DNA from: Opeltia flavorubescens
Lineage: Eukaryota > Ascomycota > Lecanoromycetes > Teloschistales > Teloschistaceae
Direction of reading: 5' to 3'
NCBI GenBank assembly: GCA_000442125.1
Contig: KE546965.1
Location: 1,240,001-1,304,000, forward strand
Length of the DNA: 64,000 nucleotides
The notes under the pieces are model-generated. The model was given only the letters and a program-made list of their open reading frames with translations. It made no database searches and was not told the origin of the DNA. This document shows, in pieces, positions 46,532 through 57,567 of this stretch. The position numbers were made by a program, and so were the translations under genes. Numbering within the stretch: position 1 is the stretch's first letter; every line of letters starts with the position of its first letter.

Positions 46532-49164
46532 TCATTCCAACCACCCCCTCTGCCTATTCCTCGCTTTCTCCCCACTCGTCGCCTCCAATTTCACCGCCAC
46601 CATCACGATCTCCAAATCCTTCCCTCCATCATCATCGCCTTCATCCCGGGCTCTATCCGTAGAACCTGATCGAGGCTGCACACGAAGCCGCCATTGACCT
46701 CGATGAACGCTCCATATATTGCCAGATTCAGTAGAAGTGGCATGGTCATGAACATGATCGTGCTTGGCCCTTTTCGTAATAGGTGGGTTGAGTGCAGCGG
46801 ATGATGGTGAAGGAGGACGTTTGGTGTTAGTGTGCATGCTGGTGGTGGATTGTTGAGTGGGAAAGTAATCATTTTGCCACAAATCCAGCGATGGTGATTG
46901 GACGAGATCTTCTACGCCCGCTTCTTCTTCCGCTTCGATTTCCGCTTCTGGTTGTGGAACCACTTCTCTCTCGACATTAGCGTCTCCTACTGCCGAGTTG
47001 ATGACCCCTGCATCCCAGTCCCACTCCCTCCCATCAAGCAAAACATGCGTCGTCTCATCCACAACCACCTTCACGGCATTCTCACTCAGGGGCGTACTAC
47101 CAGGACTCGTCATCCCCTTCGCCGCGCCGCCATTTTCTTTTTCCATCATCCTTAGCCCAAGCGGGATGGTGGTAGGGAGATTGAGTTTGTTGGCTACAGT
47201 TTGGAAAAGGCTGGTGATGCGCGATTTAGTAGTGCCGAAGAATGTGGCGCGCATGGTTTTGATGTTGAGGGATATGGGATCATTGCTTTCTGTGGACGAG
47301 AGAGACAAGGAGGAGGTTTCGAGGATGAGGTGGTAGGGTATTTCGTCGATGTAGGGGCGAGCGTAAGTGATGTATCTTGGTGAGAAAGGAGAAGGAGTAT
47401 CGTTGTTATTGCTGTTTTTGTTTTGGTGTTCAGGAGCTATTTGGGAGGGTCTGATATCCTGAAGGCGGATTACGATCTCGGAGACTTGGCGGGACAGATT
47501 ATGGCTTATGGCGTGGGGGATGAGTCTCTGTTCTAGGCCTCTGAGATTGTAATACCGGGCGTCCTTCAAGAGTTGTTGTCTGTGATCGCTGTTGCGAATT
47601 GTGAGATTGTAGCCGCGGAGCATGTGGAGGAGATCGGCAAAGATTTGTGGGGAGCGGTTGGGAATACGAGGGGGGTGGATGGCTGGAGGGCGGAGGAGGC
47701 CTCGGGGATTGAGGCCGGGAAAGACGTCGCCGGGGGAGGTGAAGAAGAGGGTAAAGCCGAGGGTGAAGTAATTAGGGGTGTCGCCTGGGGAGGAGAAGAT
47801 GTCTCGTGGGATACGGAAGTGCTCATTACCGACTTCGACGAAGATTTCGGACTCGAAAAGCTGGGACTGGAGTCGAGGAACTGGGATCGTAAGTAGAGAG
47901 TCTTATAGAGGATGTCAAATTCTTACGGCGGTAAAACTGGGCATCGGCGAACAGCTTCACGAAGTGGCTACCGTCTACAGGGCTGATGAGGTAGCCTATT
48001 CGACCATCAGTGGATTGTGCCTTATAGGGATACGAGATATAGTTCACCTTGCAGATGTCGTGCGATCTCTCGGAAGGTTTCTGGATCCCTATCTATGAAC
48101 AGTGTCCTCACACCTCCTGTGCGAGCATCATTTTGTTCAAGTTGATCGATGAAGAAAGCAGAGAAGTACGAGGGTGCTCTAAGACTCTCAGTCTACATTC
48201 TATCACGTACGCTATCAAACCTACCATCGGACATGATTGATGCGCCTGAAAGCTTGAACAACTCTGAACCAATCTGGATTGAGAAGCCTTTCTCATCTGG
48301 TAGACTGCGCTGACTATGCAAACTTGAACTCCTCTGGCCTAGCCGCAAGATGCCTGGAGGAACGATTGATTCACCTGAGCGATCTACCTTGCTAAAATCG
48401 TAGGAGATGTGAGACTGATTAGACTGAGTACTCGATAGTGATCCATCATGCTTGTGCGTAAGCGGTGTCGCTTTCCGACCATTATCTCCTCGCTCCGAAG
48501 AACCTGAAGGTGTCATCGCACGTACTCCGACAGCCTTCTTTTGCTTCTTCCGGACGTCACTACCCTCCTTGGGGCTTGGCGACGGTTTCTCGTTCAACCC
48601 ACGACTTGGAGCAGTCGCTTTGGTCTTCTTGATCGAGTTCGCCTTAGAAACTGTCACAGCCTTTTCCTTAGGAGTACTGAGNGTTCGAGGTGTCAGACTG
48701 GACGCAATTGCGAGCGTAGTCGCCGATTCCAGAGGACTGTGGTTGAACGATGCTCCCAGTCCATCTCGGAGTGCTGGTTGGTTGAAAGGATTAGAAGGTG
48801 ATGGAATTGGAAGAATTGGAATGGAGTACGGCAGATCGGGCCACTCCCTGCTAAGGTAAGACTGTTCTATCGTCGCAGGTCTGAAGTCCAATTGACCTTG
48901 ATTGGCGTCACGGACAGACGTGTCGTTGACATGGCTAGCGACGGAAGGCGCCAGACTTCGGACCGAGCGATTAGCGCCAGCCGGATCGACATTTCTTGAC
49001 CAGCTGGTGATAGTGTCGAGATTATTGATCGGTTTCGAGGCATGATCAAATGCAAAGTCACGAGCAATGGTTGAGGGCCTCCAAACGTTTGATGTCAATG
49101 TTGAGGGTGTGTAATCGATGTCCGGAGGGTGTCCGGCAATACCGAGATATAACCTTGGGGGCAT
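46532..49164 (-). CDS. BTB/POZ (T1-type) domain protein of filamentous fungi
   Basis: Four exons: 49164-48225, 48176-48048, 47995-47927 and 47880-46532; 828 aa, with introns of 48, 52 and 46 bp. The N-terminal 290 residues are Ser/Pro-rich. Then comes the conserved core: GFSIQIGSELFKLSGASIMS, APSYFSAFFIDQLEQND, VRTLFIDRDPETFREIARHL, DGSHFVKLFADAQFYR, LQSQLFESEIFVEVGNEHFR, IPRDIFSSPGDTPNYFTLGF, DVFPGLNPRGLLRPP and the tail RSPQIFADLLHMLRGYNLTI. The first part fits the tetramerisation-type BTB fold; the block is widely conserved in ascomycetes, from memory. Proteins of this kind are thought to be adaptors, but the function is not established. A long disordered C-terminal part with an acidic and a His-rich segment (HDHVHDHATS) follows. 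The N-terminal start is uncertain; 49164 is the first ATG of the frame. Base 48682 is N. Confidence 0.82.
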
Positions 49165-50034
49165 CAGCCCGACCGCCTTTAGTAATCGAGAATTGCCAGG
49201 CACACAGAGAGCTGGATCCAATGAGCTCCCTGCAGTCAATCATCCGCTGACTGAGCCTCAACTAACCTAGTGCTGACAAGCAACCTGCAGACTGCGTTTT
49301 GGTCTAGGTCCCTCGAAGAATGCCCTACTCGACCTCAGACCAGATTGTCACCCTCTTGAGGCATGCAGAGACGTTACCGGATCTCTGTAAGACGAATCAT
49401 ACACCTTTGACACGATGGGAGATAACACTCAAGATCCGATGCAGATGGCAAACATCTTGGGACGTGGCTGCTGCAGGCCGCTCAAAAGTTTCCCACTCTT
49501 GATGGCAAGCTCCTCGTATATGTACTGTCAATCTTCATGATTACAGTACTCAGAGCGGAATGAGGTGAACATAATCTACTTTGCCTCTTCTCAAAGAGGC
49601 ACATTATATCCGAAGCTTACGCCATTTCTGATCATGCTAATGATGCAAATCCTTGGGGCTGGCATCGCTTCACTCATACGAAGCATGGATAGGTCCAACA
49701 CGAACACCAGATCTCCTTTGTCACAAGTATATTCATAGCTCATTATCGCCATGCAAGCTGTTATTAGACTAATAAACGCGCCGGCTGTGGCACTGGGACG
49801 CTATCTGGCCGTCCCCGTAACACCATATCCCATGATTTGCTGACAGTAGGCAATCAACTGACCCCTTGTGCTCGTCATGCTTGTCAGCGCTATCTTCGGC
49901 CTTCGGGGTACCAGTTCAACTCAAAATTTCAGAATACGTTTGCGTTCGGCATGGCCAACACGCAAAGAGCTCAAAGAATTAACTAGATACCACAACAAGG
50001 GTGGTATCTCCAACAGCCTAATCGCGCCCCTTCA
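49165..50034. other. Intergenic stretch between BTB gene and GST
   Basis: It holds the promoter of the BTB gene and the 3' flank of the GST gene. No gene is seen. Confidence 0.45.
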
Positions 50035-51059
50035 TTAAGAATACGGTTCGTACGACCCTTCTACCTCAATGACCTTCTGGACAGACTTCTTATATCCATC
50101 CGTGCCCTCCAAGCGATCGACGTAAGCCCACAGCCTCGGATATTTATCTTTCAAAAATCCGGATCGGCCTTTGGCTGCACTGAGTGGAAAGCTCATCAGG
50201 ATATCAGCTCCTGTCAGCTTAGATCCACATAAGAATCCGCCCCCGTTTGGTGCCGACTTGATTTGGTTCTCCAAAAATTCAAAGTTATTCTTGAGGTTCG
50301 GATTGAGGTACATCGATTCAATGTTACCAGCGATGGCGTTTGCGAACGGTTTGATGAAGAAGGGGGATTTAGCCCTTATGACTGCACGAAATCATCTTTC
50401 CTGAGTACCGTTCTCTGAATTTTGAACAGAAGTGAGTTTCGCATGGAAGGGGCTGGACTTACTTTGCAGCAACAAGGCGGTGACTAAATATGGCATAAAG
50501 GTGCCTTCGGTATAATGCATGAAATAACGGTACCGTAGCCACTCCTCCGTCTCGCCCTGGATCTGGTTTTCCTTACCTTCCTGCCATCGCTTCGGAGCGA
50601 GCGAAGGACCGAAATGGTCAATCAAGTACTCGGCGATAGGTCCGGACTCAGCAAGTACGATTGGTTCTGAAGCCCCTTCAGCTTGTATTGTGAGAAGAGG
50701 TGCTTTGCCCAGCGGGTGAATCTTTTTGAATTCTGCTGGTGCCAGCATGTTCTCCCTTTTGTACGTCTTCAATTCATATTCGACCTTGAGCTCCTCCAGC
50801 AGCCACAAGATACGCTGAGCCCGCGATTTTTCGAGCCTTTACCATGGTCAGTACGACATAGCTGATCAGAGCAGTTTCGCAAAGGAAAGAACGTATAGAG
50901 AAATATTGTAGCAGATGCGGTTAAAGATGAAGATATACAGGAATAAATTATAAAGATATTATTCTCACACCAAGTTCTGCTAGATGCTATGACCTACCAA
51001 TAGAGAGTAACCTTGGCTTTGCCGCTAGCCGGTATCCCATTTTGCTCATTCGAAGCCAT
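50035..51059 (-). CDS. Glutathione S-transferase
   Basis: Three exons, 51059-50998, 50836-50463 and 50381-50035, with introns of 161 and 81 bp; 260 aa. The spliced N-terminus KVTLYWLEKSRAQRILWLLE is the first strand and helix of the thioredoxin-like domain, with the Ser/Arg active-site region. KAPLLTIQAEG and VLAESGPIAEYLIDHFGP form the glutathione-binding part (ESxxI motif). The helical C-terminal domain includes YFMHYTEGTFMPYLVTALLL, IIRAKSPFFIKPFANAIAGN, NGGGFLCGSKLTGADILMSF (with the conserved TxAD motif) and LWAYVDRLEGTDGYKKSVQK. It conjugates glutathione to electrophiles or reduces peroxides in the cytosol. The relatives I recall are yeast Gtt1-type GSTs. It diverges from the complex I subunit gene across 317 bases. 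Confidence 0.93.
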
Positions 51060-51376
51060 TCTGGCTGCTATCAAATCTTCCCAGAAACTTTGAATTCTCG
51101 GAATCGGATTTCAAGAAAGCAAGAGAATCATTACGTGGGCTCTCTTTATGTTCCTCTCTCCCACCTTGAGACACACTCGGTGAGACACTCACGTCAGACT
51201 GTATCTTACATTGACCCGAACCTCGGCTCCTAAGAAACCCAATCACCAAGCTTCGTACTTCTTACATAAGCCAACTTTCACCGTCACTACAAACTGAACC
51301 ACCAGCAGGGTATTGCAATCATTGCGATCTCGTCCTATCATCCGATCTCTCTATAATTGAACATATACCTGCAGCC
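51060..51376. promoter_or_regulatory. Shared divergent promoter, GST and complex I subunit
   Basis: The two start codons lie on opposite strands 317 bases apart, so both promoters share this interval. No specific element was identified. Confidence 0.45.
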
Positions 51377-51901
51377 ATGGCTCTTCACAACAACTGTACT
51401 CCTCCCTTCGGTGACGTTCTCCTAATTTTGCAATCGCTAACATCATCTCAGCCCTCGCAATGGACCCGGCCTACACCAAATATAACAGTAAGATATCCCA
51501 AGGTCCAATGCTTTTCACGCTGCCCCCAATAACCAGTTGGGGATCCTACATCTCCATCCTTGGCCAGCCAGATTCGTGTCAAGGACCAGGCTTTAAACGC
51601 ATCATCAGCTGACTCAATGCGACAGACATGGTCGTTAACCGGCATAAATATTTTCGCTGGACGGCAAGGACGGGTTGGCTGACTATCGCATACGTGGTGG
51701 CGTTTCCGGCGTTCATTGGGTATCTGGGCATGGCTACGGATGTAAGGATTCTCTCCCTTATGGGCAGCGGAAGGGTGCCGAAAGAGAAGAAAGACGTACG
51801 AAGGAGGAGCGTGTGAGAAATTTGCTAATGGTTGTGTGATCTTGTAGGGAAAGTGGGATATGCGAGGGAAGCGGAGGGGTGATCTGATGAGTGAGTTCTA
51901 G
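51377..51901 (+). CDS. Mitochondrial complex I small subunit (6.6-kDa / NDUFB4 type)
   Basis: Four tiny exons, 51377-51395, 51452-51487, 51626-51741 and 51848-51901, with introns of 56, 138 and 106 bp; 74 aa. No exon is long enough to stand out as an open frame. The spliced protein reads MALHNNSLAMDPAYTKYN, NMVVNRHKYFRWTARTGWLT, a single membrane span (IAYVVAFPAFIGYLGMA) and TDGKWDMRGKRRGDLMSEF. The motifs LAMDPA, VNRxKYFRWT and TDGxWDxRxKRRGD match the short fungal NADH:ubiquinone oxidoreductase 6.6-kDa subunit of the NDUFB4 family, an accessory subunit of the inner-membrane arm. Length and the one-span topology agree with that. The gene is convergent with SAP18, with 223 bases between their stops. 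Confidence 0.85.
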
Positions 51902-52124
51902 GTGTGAGAAATCAGAGGTAGAGGAAGGAAAATGCACGGCGTTGGCGCTGGAGCGGATGATGGGACCCCATTATCGAATGGATATTCGATACTTGCAGAG
52001 CTCTTTAGTGAAAAAGCCAATGGTGGTTTTACGCTTTTCATCTGGTATTCTTTCGACATGGGTGAAGCTTTCATTTAACATCCAATATCCTACATCTCTT
52101 GCTCCCCGGAGTCTGACATTTTCC

Positions 52125-52987
52125 TCAATNCCCCCTGCCTCTTCCCCTTCCATACCCACCATACCCTCTATCCGGCAAACTCTCACCTCTCCTCCACTCA
52201 CCACTAGGTACACCCTCCCCACCTAATCTCCCAGGTCCTGGACCACCACCACCTCCTCCTCTGTACCCTCCCATTCCGCCTCCACCTCTACCCCTCCCAC
52301 TATAACCCCCACCACCACCTCCATACCCATTCTCCCTAACCCCGCCATACCCCCCTCCTCTCGGCTCTCCTCCTCCTCCTCCTCCTACATCCACGCCCCT
52401 CCTTAACGGCGCCGCAACCCTTCCTCCCTCGCCTGGCACCAGGATCGCACAATCCACAAAATCCCCAATCACAAACCTCGCCTCCTGCAACGTCTTCTCC
52501 GGCTCCCCGCTCAGCTCCGCTGCCATCACACCCCCCTTTACAACCTCCTCCTCCTCCTCCGTCGGCAATTGTACACTACCTGCTCCATCGCCGCCAACGA
52601 CCACGCTGCCGATATCTTTTGCGAGGTACCGAGGTGGAGAAGGGCGCGTGTCGGGGTATATGAGACGGTAGGAGAGGCGGGTGCCGATTTGCGGGGTAGG
52701 AAGCAGGGAAGGGAGGGCGGAGGTTAGGAGGTGGGAGAGCTCGCGTAAAGTGCAGGTTGGCCAGGTGTAGATTTGGAGGTGAGGAGGGAGGGGGGATGTC
52801 GTTGGATGGGGGGCTAGGGGGAAATCATCGAGTCTGCTGAGCAGGGTTTTTTGCTTAGTTTGTAGGATTGATGGAGAAGGGGGCGAATGTACCTGTGGAA
52901 GCCGCCGATGCGGTAGAAGAGTTTAAGGTGGAAGGGACAGGTGGTTTGGCGGTCGATCTTGCCGTTGGGGCTGGTTTGCATTGCCAT
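52125..52987 (-). CDS. SAP18: Sin3-associated polypeptide p18 (SAP18) with RGG-like tail
   Basis: Two exons, 52987-52893 and 52833-52125, with a 59-bp intron (GTACAT donor, CAGCAG acceptor); 267 aa. The ubiquitin-like SAP18 domain runs CPFHLKLFYRIGGFHRLDDF, LQIYTWPTCTLRELSHLLTS, IGTRLSYRLIYPDTR, PPRYLAKDIGSVV and ARFVIGDFVDCAILVPGE. In animals it sits in Sin3-HDAC repression complexes and in the ASAP/PSAP complex at exon junctions. An insertion rich in Glu lies before the last strand. The last about 100 residues are Gly/Arg-rich (GGGYSGRGRGGGGMGGYRGG), resembling an RGG RNA-binding tail; the metazoan protein (about 150 aa) lacks it. The last codon before the stop contains an ambiguous base (52130). 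An alternative start is the second ATG six bases downstream. Confidence 0.87.
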
Positions 52988-53632
52988 TGCTTATTGAGAA
53001 AATGGTGATGGAGCGTTATATTACATAAAACTCGTAGATTAACATTCAGGAGCTCCAGGATGACAGTGGTATGGCGTGAACATTCATATTGTTTGGTCAC
53101 AGTAAAATGCCCATGCTAATCAATCCTGCCCAGTCTTTGATGATACAGCACATAAAATTCGAAAGGCGTTGGCCGACGGCTGAAATTCGGCTAGAATCAT
53201 CCTAGTGCTAACGCTTTGAGGGATTTCTGAACGCAAATGTCTGAAAAATATCACATTCCTGAGGACTGTTTCTTCAGCAAGGGGTGACTTCTGGCACCCA
53301 TTTAATCTTACTAAAGTGTGCTTCCACGCCACCACAGCCTTACCCCTTCTCAGAGTAGAGATCTTTCGCAATAAATAATGGAATTTAATCCCTATCTTAG
53401 CTAGAATAAGTTTCTCTCAATTAGCACCAAGCAGAAAGAGGGTTTACTCAAATTCACGATGGCATGATAGGAGAGAATGCGCGGATCATGAAGAGATGAT
53501 AGAACATCTTTAAGGATTGGGTTTAGTATTCCTTGCTTAGTTGATATTTCTGCATCTCTATGTTGTCCATCACAACCGTTCCTCGTTGTCGTTCACTTGG
53601 TGGACCAAGACACGGATCAATCATTATCATTT
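52988..53632. other. Intergenic stretch, SAP18 promoter side
   Basis: It lies between DBP6 and SAP18, both on the minus strand. No gene is seen. Confidence 0.45.
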
Positions 53633-56128
53633 TTACCCTGCTCGAGTCTCTTCCCCAAGCCGCTTCAAAGACTCAGCATATTGCTCGAGTTCTTCAGCAT
53701 CCCAGCCAGTTTCTCTCAGGGTCTGACGAGTGATCTTCTTATCTCCCCTTTGAATCCCTTGACCCCTGCCAATCTCATTCCAGAACCACCGTCCTTCTTT
53801 CCATCCGACCAAGGTGATGGCTTTGCCTGCTTTGCCAGCTCTCGCGGTCCGTCCAACGCGATGAATGTAGCTATTGGCGCTAGGCGGCATGTCGTAATTG
53901 ATGACATGCGCAAGGCCTGGGATGTCGAGTCCACGCGATGCACGATCGGTAGATATGATCGTGTTGAGCTTGCCACTTCCAAACTGTGACAGTATTCTTT
54001 TGGATAGCTTCGCAGAAGACTTTGTCAATGTCGCGGTTGCAGCGGCCTGCTTGGGAGCTAGAAACGATAGCAATCGAGAAAGGCGATGTGCGGACGTAGT
54101 AGAATGAGTAAAAATAAGCGATCCACGCACTCTTGCTGTAGCACGACTACGTTGGACCTCCGGCTCAGATGTATCAAAATCAGAGTCGGACTTGGATCTG
54201 GACGGTGATGGTGACGTCGTCAACGATGGGCTGACAGAAGATGATGAGATCGATTCCGGAGACGAAGAATCATCATCACTTGTGTTGTCACCTCTGTTAC
54301 CATTGGCTGCGATGGGAGTATACTTATTCGAGTTTCGTGAGTTGGTGACATTAAGCTGCTTGAGAAGCTCGATTAGATACAAGGGCTTATTCTCCTCGTC
54401 TTTGATCTGGATAGAGATCTCCTCCAGCGTCATAGGTAATTGAATTTGCATGCTTTGTTCTGGCTTGGGTGATTGTTCGTCAATTCCTTCATCCATCTGT
54501 TTCGGGAGATGCTCGCTCTGTAGGACCACTAATTTTGGGCGTCTCAGCTTCAGCTCGTTCAGTTTACTGATATCTCTGCTGATGGTAGCGCTCAGAATGA
54601 TTTTCCGTACTCCCCTCTCGCGCAATATGTGATATTTTCGCATCATTTGACTTTCTAATGAGCTCGGCAAATTCTGACGTTCTAAAGCGGGTACGACATT
54701 ATCAACCCACTGTTGAAAGCTTTCGTCTAGTAGGCGATCAGCTTCGTCAATTACGAGCCATTGGATATGGTCGAGTACGAATCCGCGCGTATGCTGAAGA
54801 TGCTCAATCAGGCGACCGGGAGTGCAGATAAGTATATCAACTTTGGAGGAGTAATCATCCACATAGCCTACCAGGCGTTCTGCTGGATCTTGCCCCTCGT
54901 CGGAGTCGATGTCCCAATTCATGACTTCCTCGTCCTCATCAATCTCTTTGCTCCGTTCCTGCTGATAAGCATCAGGGTCGTATCTCTGCTGCCGTATGAT
55001 TAGGGCGGCTTGCTCTTCGCGTAAGTTCTTGCTGCCGCAAGCAGTCCCAATTTTGAGCCTGCTTTCAGCACAATTCAACTCGAGAACCTCGCGTGCTTGG
55101 CCAACAAGTTCTCTCGTTGGAACAATGATTAGACCTCGAAGCCGTACTACGGGCTTTTCCCGCAAAGCTTGGACCATGGGTAAAGTGTACGCGAGTGTTT
55201 TGCCTGAGCCAGTGGAAGCAGATATACAGAGGTCACCATCATGCTGCCGTTCACCTGGTAACAACAATGGTAAAACGGCCGCCTGGATCTTGAAAGCTTG
55301 AGTGAATCCTTGGGTTTTCAGTGAGCTTTGAATCGATGGGTGCAATGGTAGACCATCGAACGGTACGGGCTCTACCCCTGAGGCCACGACTGGTTTTTGC
55401 AGCCACCCTGGAAGTGCGACAAAGCTTGATATTGGCGCAGCGTCGGGTATTTGAGGCGGTTGCGGTATTGGAGTCAGGCCATGGGTCTCTGGTGGTGTGG
55501 CAACGATACCATGTACATCTTCCTTGCCAGAGTCATTCTTCACAGATTTCGCTGCTACATTGACCGATTTTTGATACTTAGAAAAAATATTGAGGTGCTT
55601 TGTCCCTTCATCGGGTTGCACGTTGGTTTCTCTATTCAGATTACTCCCGATCTCAACGTCTTCCCGCTTTTTTTTCTTTTTCTTTTCCCTCAATTGAACC
55701 ACGTCAGCCGATGATTGCACTTGATCAAATTTCGAATCCCGGTCAGGTCCCAGACTTTCCCTCTCTCGATCAGTACGAAAAGGTTTCGTGTCTCGTTGTG
55801 GGATGAATTTCTCGACTTCAGTCTTCTCGTCTGATGTGTAAGCAACGACTCTTCGATTTTTGTCAGAATTTCTAATGCCATTTGCTAACTGCTGAGAAGA
55901 TTTTAGAGACTTTGCACCGTCATTGAACACAGAATCCGATTTCTTCTTATCAGAAGCCAGACTCCGATTTGACTTGATTGGTTTTAGACCATCAAGATCT
56001 TTAATGCCATGATCATCTTTCCTTCTACGCTTTCTTGCTGGACGAGCATGTTCGATATCGTCTATATCCTTGACTTCGATATTCGCACTTGCACTTGGTA
56101 CGTAGCGGGCATAGAATTGCGATGTCAT
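53633..56128 (-). CDS. DBP6: DEAD-box RNA helicase Dbp6 (ribosome biogenesis)
   Basis: A single exon, 831 aa, with the start ATG at 56128. The N-terminal 230 residues are charged, Lys/Asp-rich and disordered. Helicase motifs in order: Q-motif region (GFTQAFKIQ), motif I ASTGSGKT (304-311), Ia PTREL (337-341), Ib TPGR (436-439), II DEAD (461-464), III SAT (513-515), V STDRASRGLD (726-735) and VI HRVGRTAR (756-763). Two features point to Dbp6 and not another DEAD protein: the acidic insertion between Ia and Ib (KEIDEDEEVMNWDIDSDEGQ) and the Ser-rich insertion between the two RecA lobes (about 595-660). Dbp6 works in the nucleolus in early 60S subunit assembly. It diverges from FSF1, with only 202 bases between their ATGs. 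Confidence 0.9.
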   Translation of the reverse strand: MTSQFYARYVPSASANIEVKDIDDIEHARPARKRRRKDDHGIKDLDGLKPIKSNRSLASDKKKSDSVFNDGAKSLKSSQQLANGIRNSDKNRRVVAYTSDEKTEVEKFIPQRDTKPFRTDRERESLGPDRDSKFDQVQSSADVVQLREKKKKKKREDVEIGSNLNRETNVQPDEGTKHLNIFSKYQKSVNVAAKSVKNDSGKEDVHGIVATPPETHGLTPIPQPPQIPDAAPISSFVALPGWLQKPVVASGVEPVPFDGLPLHPSIQSSLKTQGFTQAFKIQAAVLPLLLPGERQHDGDLCISASTGSGKTLAYTLPMVQALREKPVVRLRGLIIVPTRELVGQAREVLELNCAESRLKIGTACGSKNLREEQAALIIRQQRYDPDAYQQERSKEIDEDEEVMNWDIDSDEGQDPAERLVGYVDDYSSKVDILICTPGRLIEHLQHTRGFVLDHIQWLVIDEADRLLDESFQQWVDNVVPALERQNLPSSLESQMMRKYHILRERGVRKIILSATISRDISKLNELKLRRPKLVVLQSEHLPKQMDEGIDEQSPKPEQSMQIQLPMTLEEISIQIKDEENKPLYLIELLKQLNVTNSRNSNKYTPIAANGNRGDNTSDDDSSSPESISSSSVSPSLTTSPSPSRSKSDSDFDTSEPEVQRSRATARVRGSLIFTHSTTSAHRLSRLLSFLAPKQAAATATLTKSSAKLSKRILSQFGSGKLNTIISTDRASRGLDIPGLAHVINYDMPPSANSYIHRVGRTARAGKAGKAITLVGWKEGRWFWNEIGRGQGIQRGDKKITRQTLRETGWDAEELEQYAESLKRLGEETRAG

Positions 56129-56330
56129 TGAGAAATTGTGATAGGATTATGCCACTTTTTCCGTGATCTACGAATGCAGATCAATCATTTTATGTCGAGA
56201 TGTATGTTCAACGTCTAAAATGCAGTAGGGCAATCTTAGCCGAAAGCCGTAGGGCTGCTAGCTTCATGAGTATCTTAACGTCTTTCTATCAATTCATTGA
56301 AGTCGAATTCCACTTCCTAACATTAAGAAC

Positions 56331-57567
56331 ATGACTGCCTCACTACCTGGGAGGCGTGATTTGCCGGCTTCTCAATACAATCTTGATACATATTGGGGTC
56401 GCGTGCGCCAGTCAGCAGAGATCGCAGATCCGAGGTGAGGATTTCGAATTGCTTCGTTGTGGATAGCTGCGGTAGGTACACCGCAATTGCTGCATTGAAC
56501 ATCCTTCTAACAGCGTTAAGAAGCTTACTTTTACGTGTTTCAGAACCCTTTTCGTGTCCGATATAGGTCTTGAGAATGCAAAAACACTTGTTTCCTCGTT
56601 CAAGCAGGGACATGTACAGTCCATGACACCAGAACTATGGAAGGCGAAAAAGATTGTGGATTCAACACTGCATCCAGGTAATTGATCTTCTTGTTACCTA
56701 GTTCGGGATGTGCTGATATCAAAGACACCGGCCAACCTGTTTTCCTCCCCTTCCGTATGTCTTGCTTCGTCATCTCCAACCTGGTCGTTACCGCCGGCAT
56801 GCTCACACCAGGCCTTAAGGTTAGCCTTACAAGATTCCATCATCACAACTGATGAGCAAGCTAATTTGGACGTTGTAACATCTTAGACAACCGGAACTCT
56901 CCTTTGGCAGATCACCAACCAATCTCTCAATGTTGCAATTAACACAGCCAATGCCAATAAATCCACCCCCTTATCCACGTCCACTCTCGTCCAATCCTAT
57001 CTTCTGGCCGTCTCTGCCTCCTGTTCAGTTGCTCTTGGCTTGAATGCTATTGTGCCACGCCTCAGGCGTCTTTCGCCAGGTGCAAAGACCATCCTCGGTC
57101 GTCTCGTTCCTTTTGCAGCGGTTGCCTCTGCAGGTGCGCTGAATGTCTTTCTTATGCGTGGTGAAGAGATAAGACGGGGTATCGATGTTTTTCCTTCCCT
57201 CTCTTCATCTCAAAAAGCCGACCTAGCGAAGGAGGGTAAGGATGTCGAAAGCTTGGGCAAGAGTAAGAAAGCAGCTACAATAGCGGTTGCTGAAACGGCG
57301 CTAAGTAGAGTCTTGAATGCTACGCCAATCATGGTTCTGCCTCCATTGATCCTGATCAGATTGCAGAGGACGGAATGGTTAAAGAGAAGACCAAGGTTGG
57401 TGCTACCTGTGAACCTAGGATTAATTTTGACCACATCGCTATTTGCATTGCCATTGGCACTGGGTGCCTTCCCACAAAGACAAGCGATTCAGGCGACTCA
57501 ACTCGAGAAAGAAATTGTAGAGAAGGTGGGCGGCGAGGGCATGGTGGAATTTAATAGAGGAATATGA
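56331..57567 (+). CDS. FSF1: Sideroflexin (Fsf1), mitochondrial carrier
   Basis: Four exons, 56331-56434, 56544-56677, 56725-56819 and 56887-57567, with introns of 109, 47 and 67 bp; 337 aa. The start MTASLPGRRDLPASQYNLDT continues with YWGRVRQSAEIADPR, then TLFVSDIGLENAKTLVSSFK, MTPELWKAKKIVDSTLHPDT, GQPVFLPFRMSCFVISNLVV, TPGLKTTGTLLWQITNQSLN and VAINTANANKSTPLS. These are the family signatures; HPDTG with an FRMS segment is diagnostic. About five membrane spans follow. Sideroflexins sit in the mitochondrial inner membrane; SFXN1 in animals transports serine for one-carbon metabolism. Yeast Fsf1 is the fungal member. All splice joints restore the conserved sequence. Confidence 0.93.
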
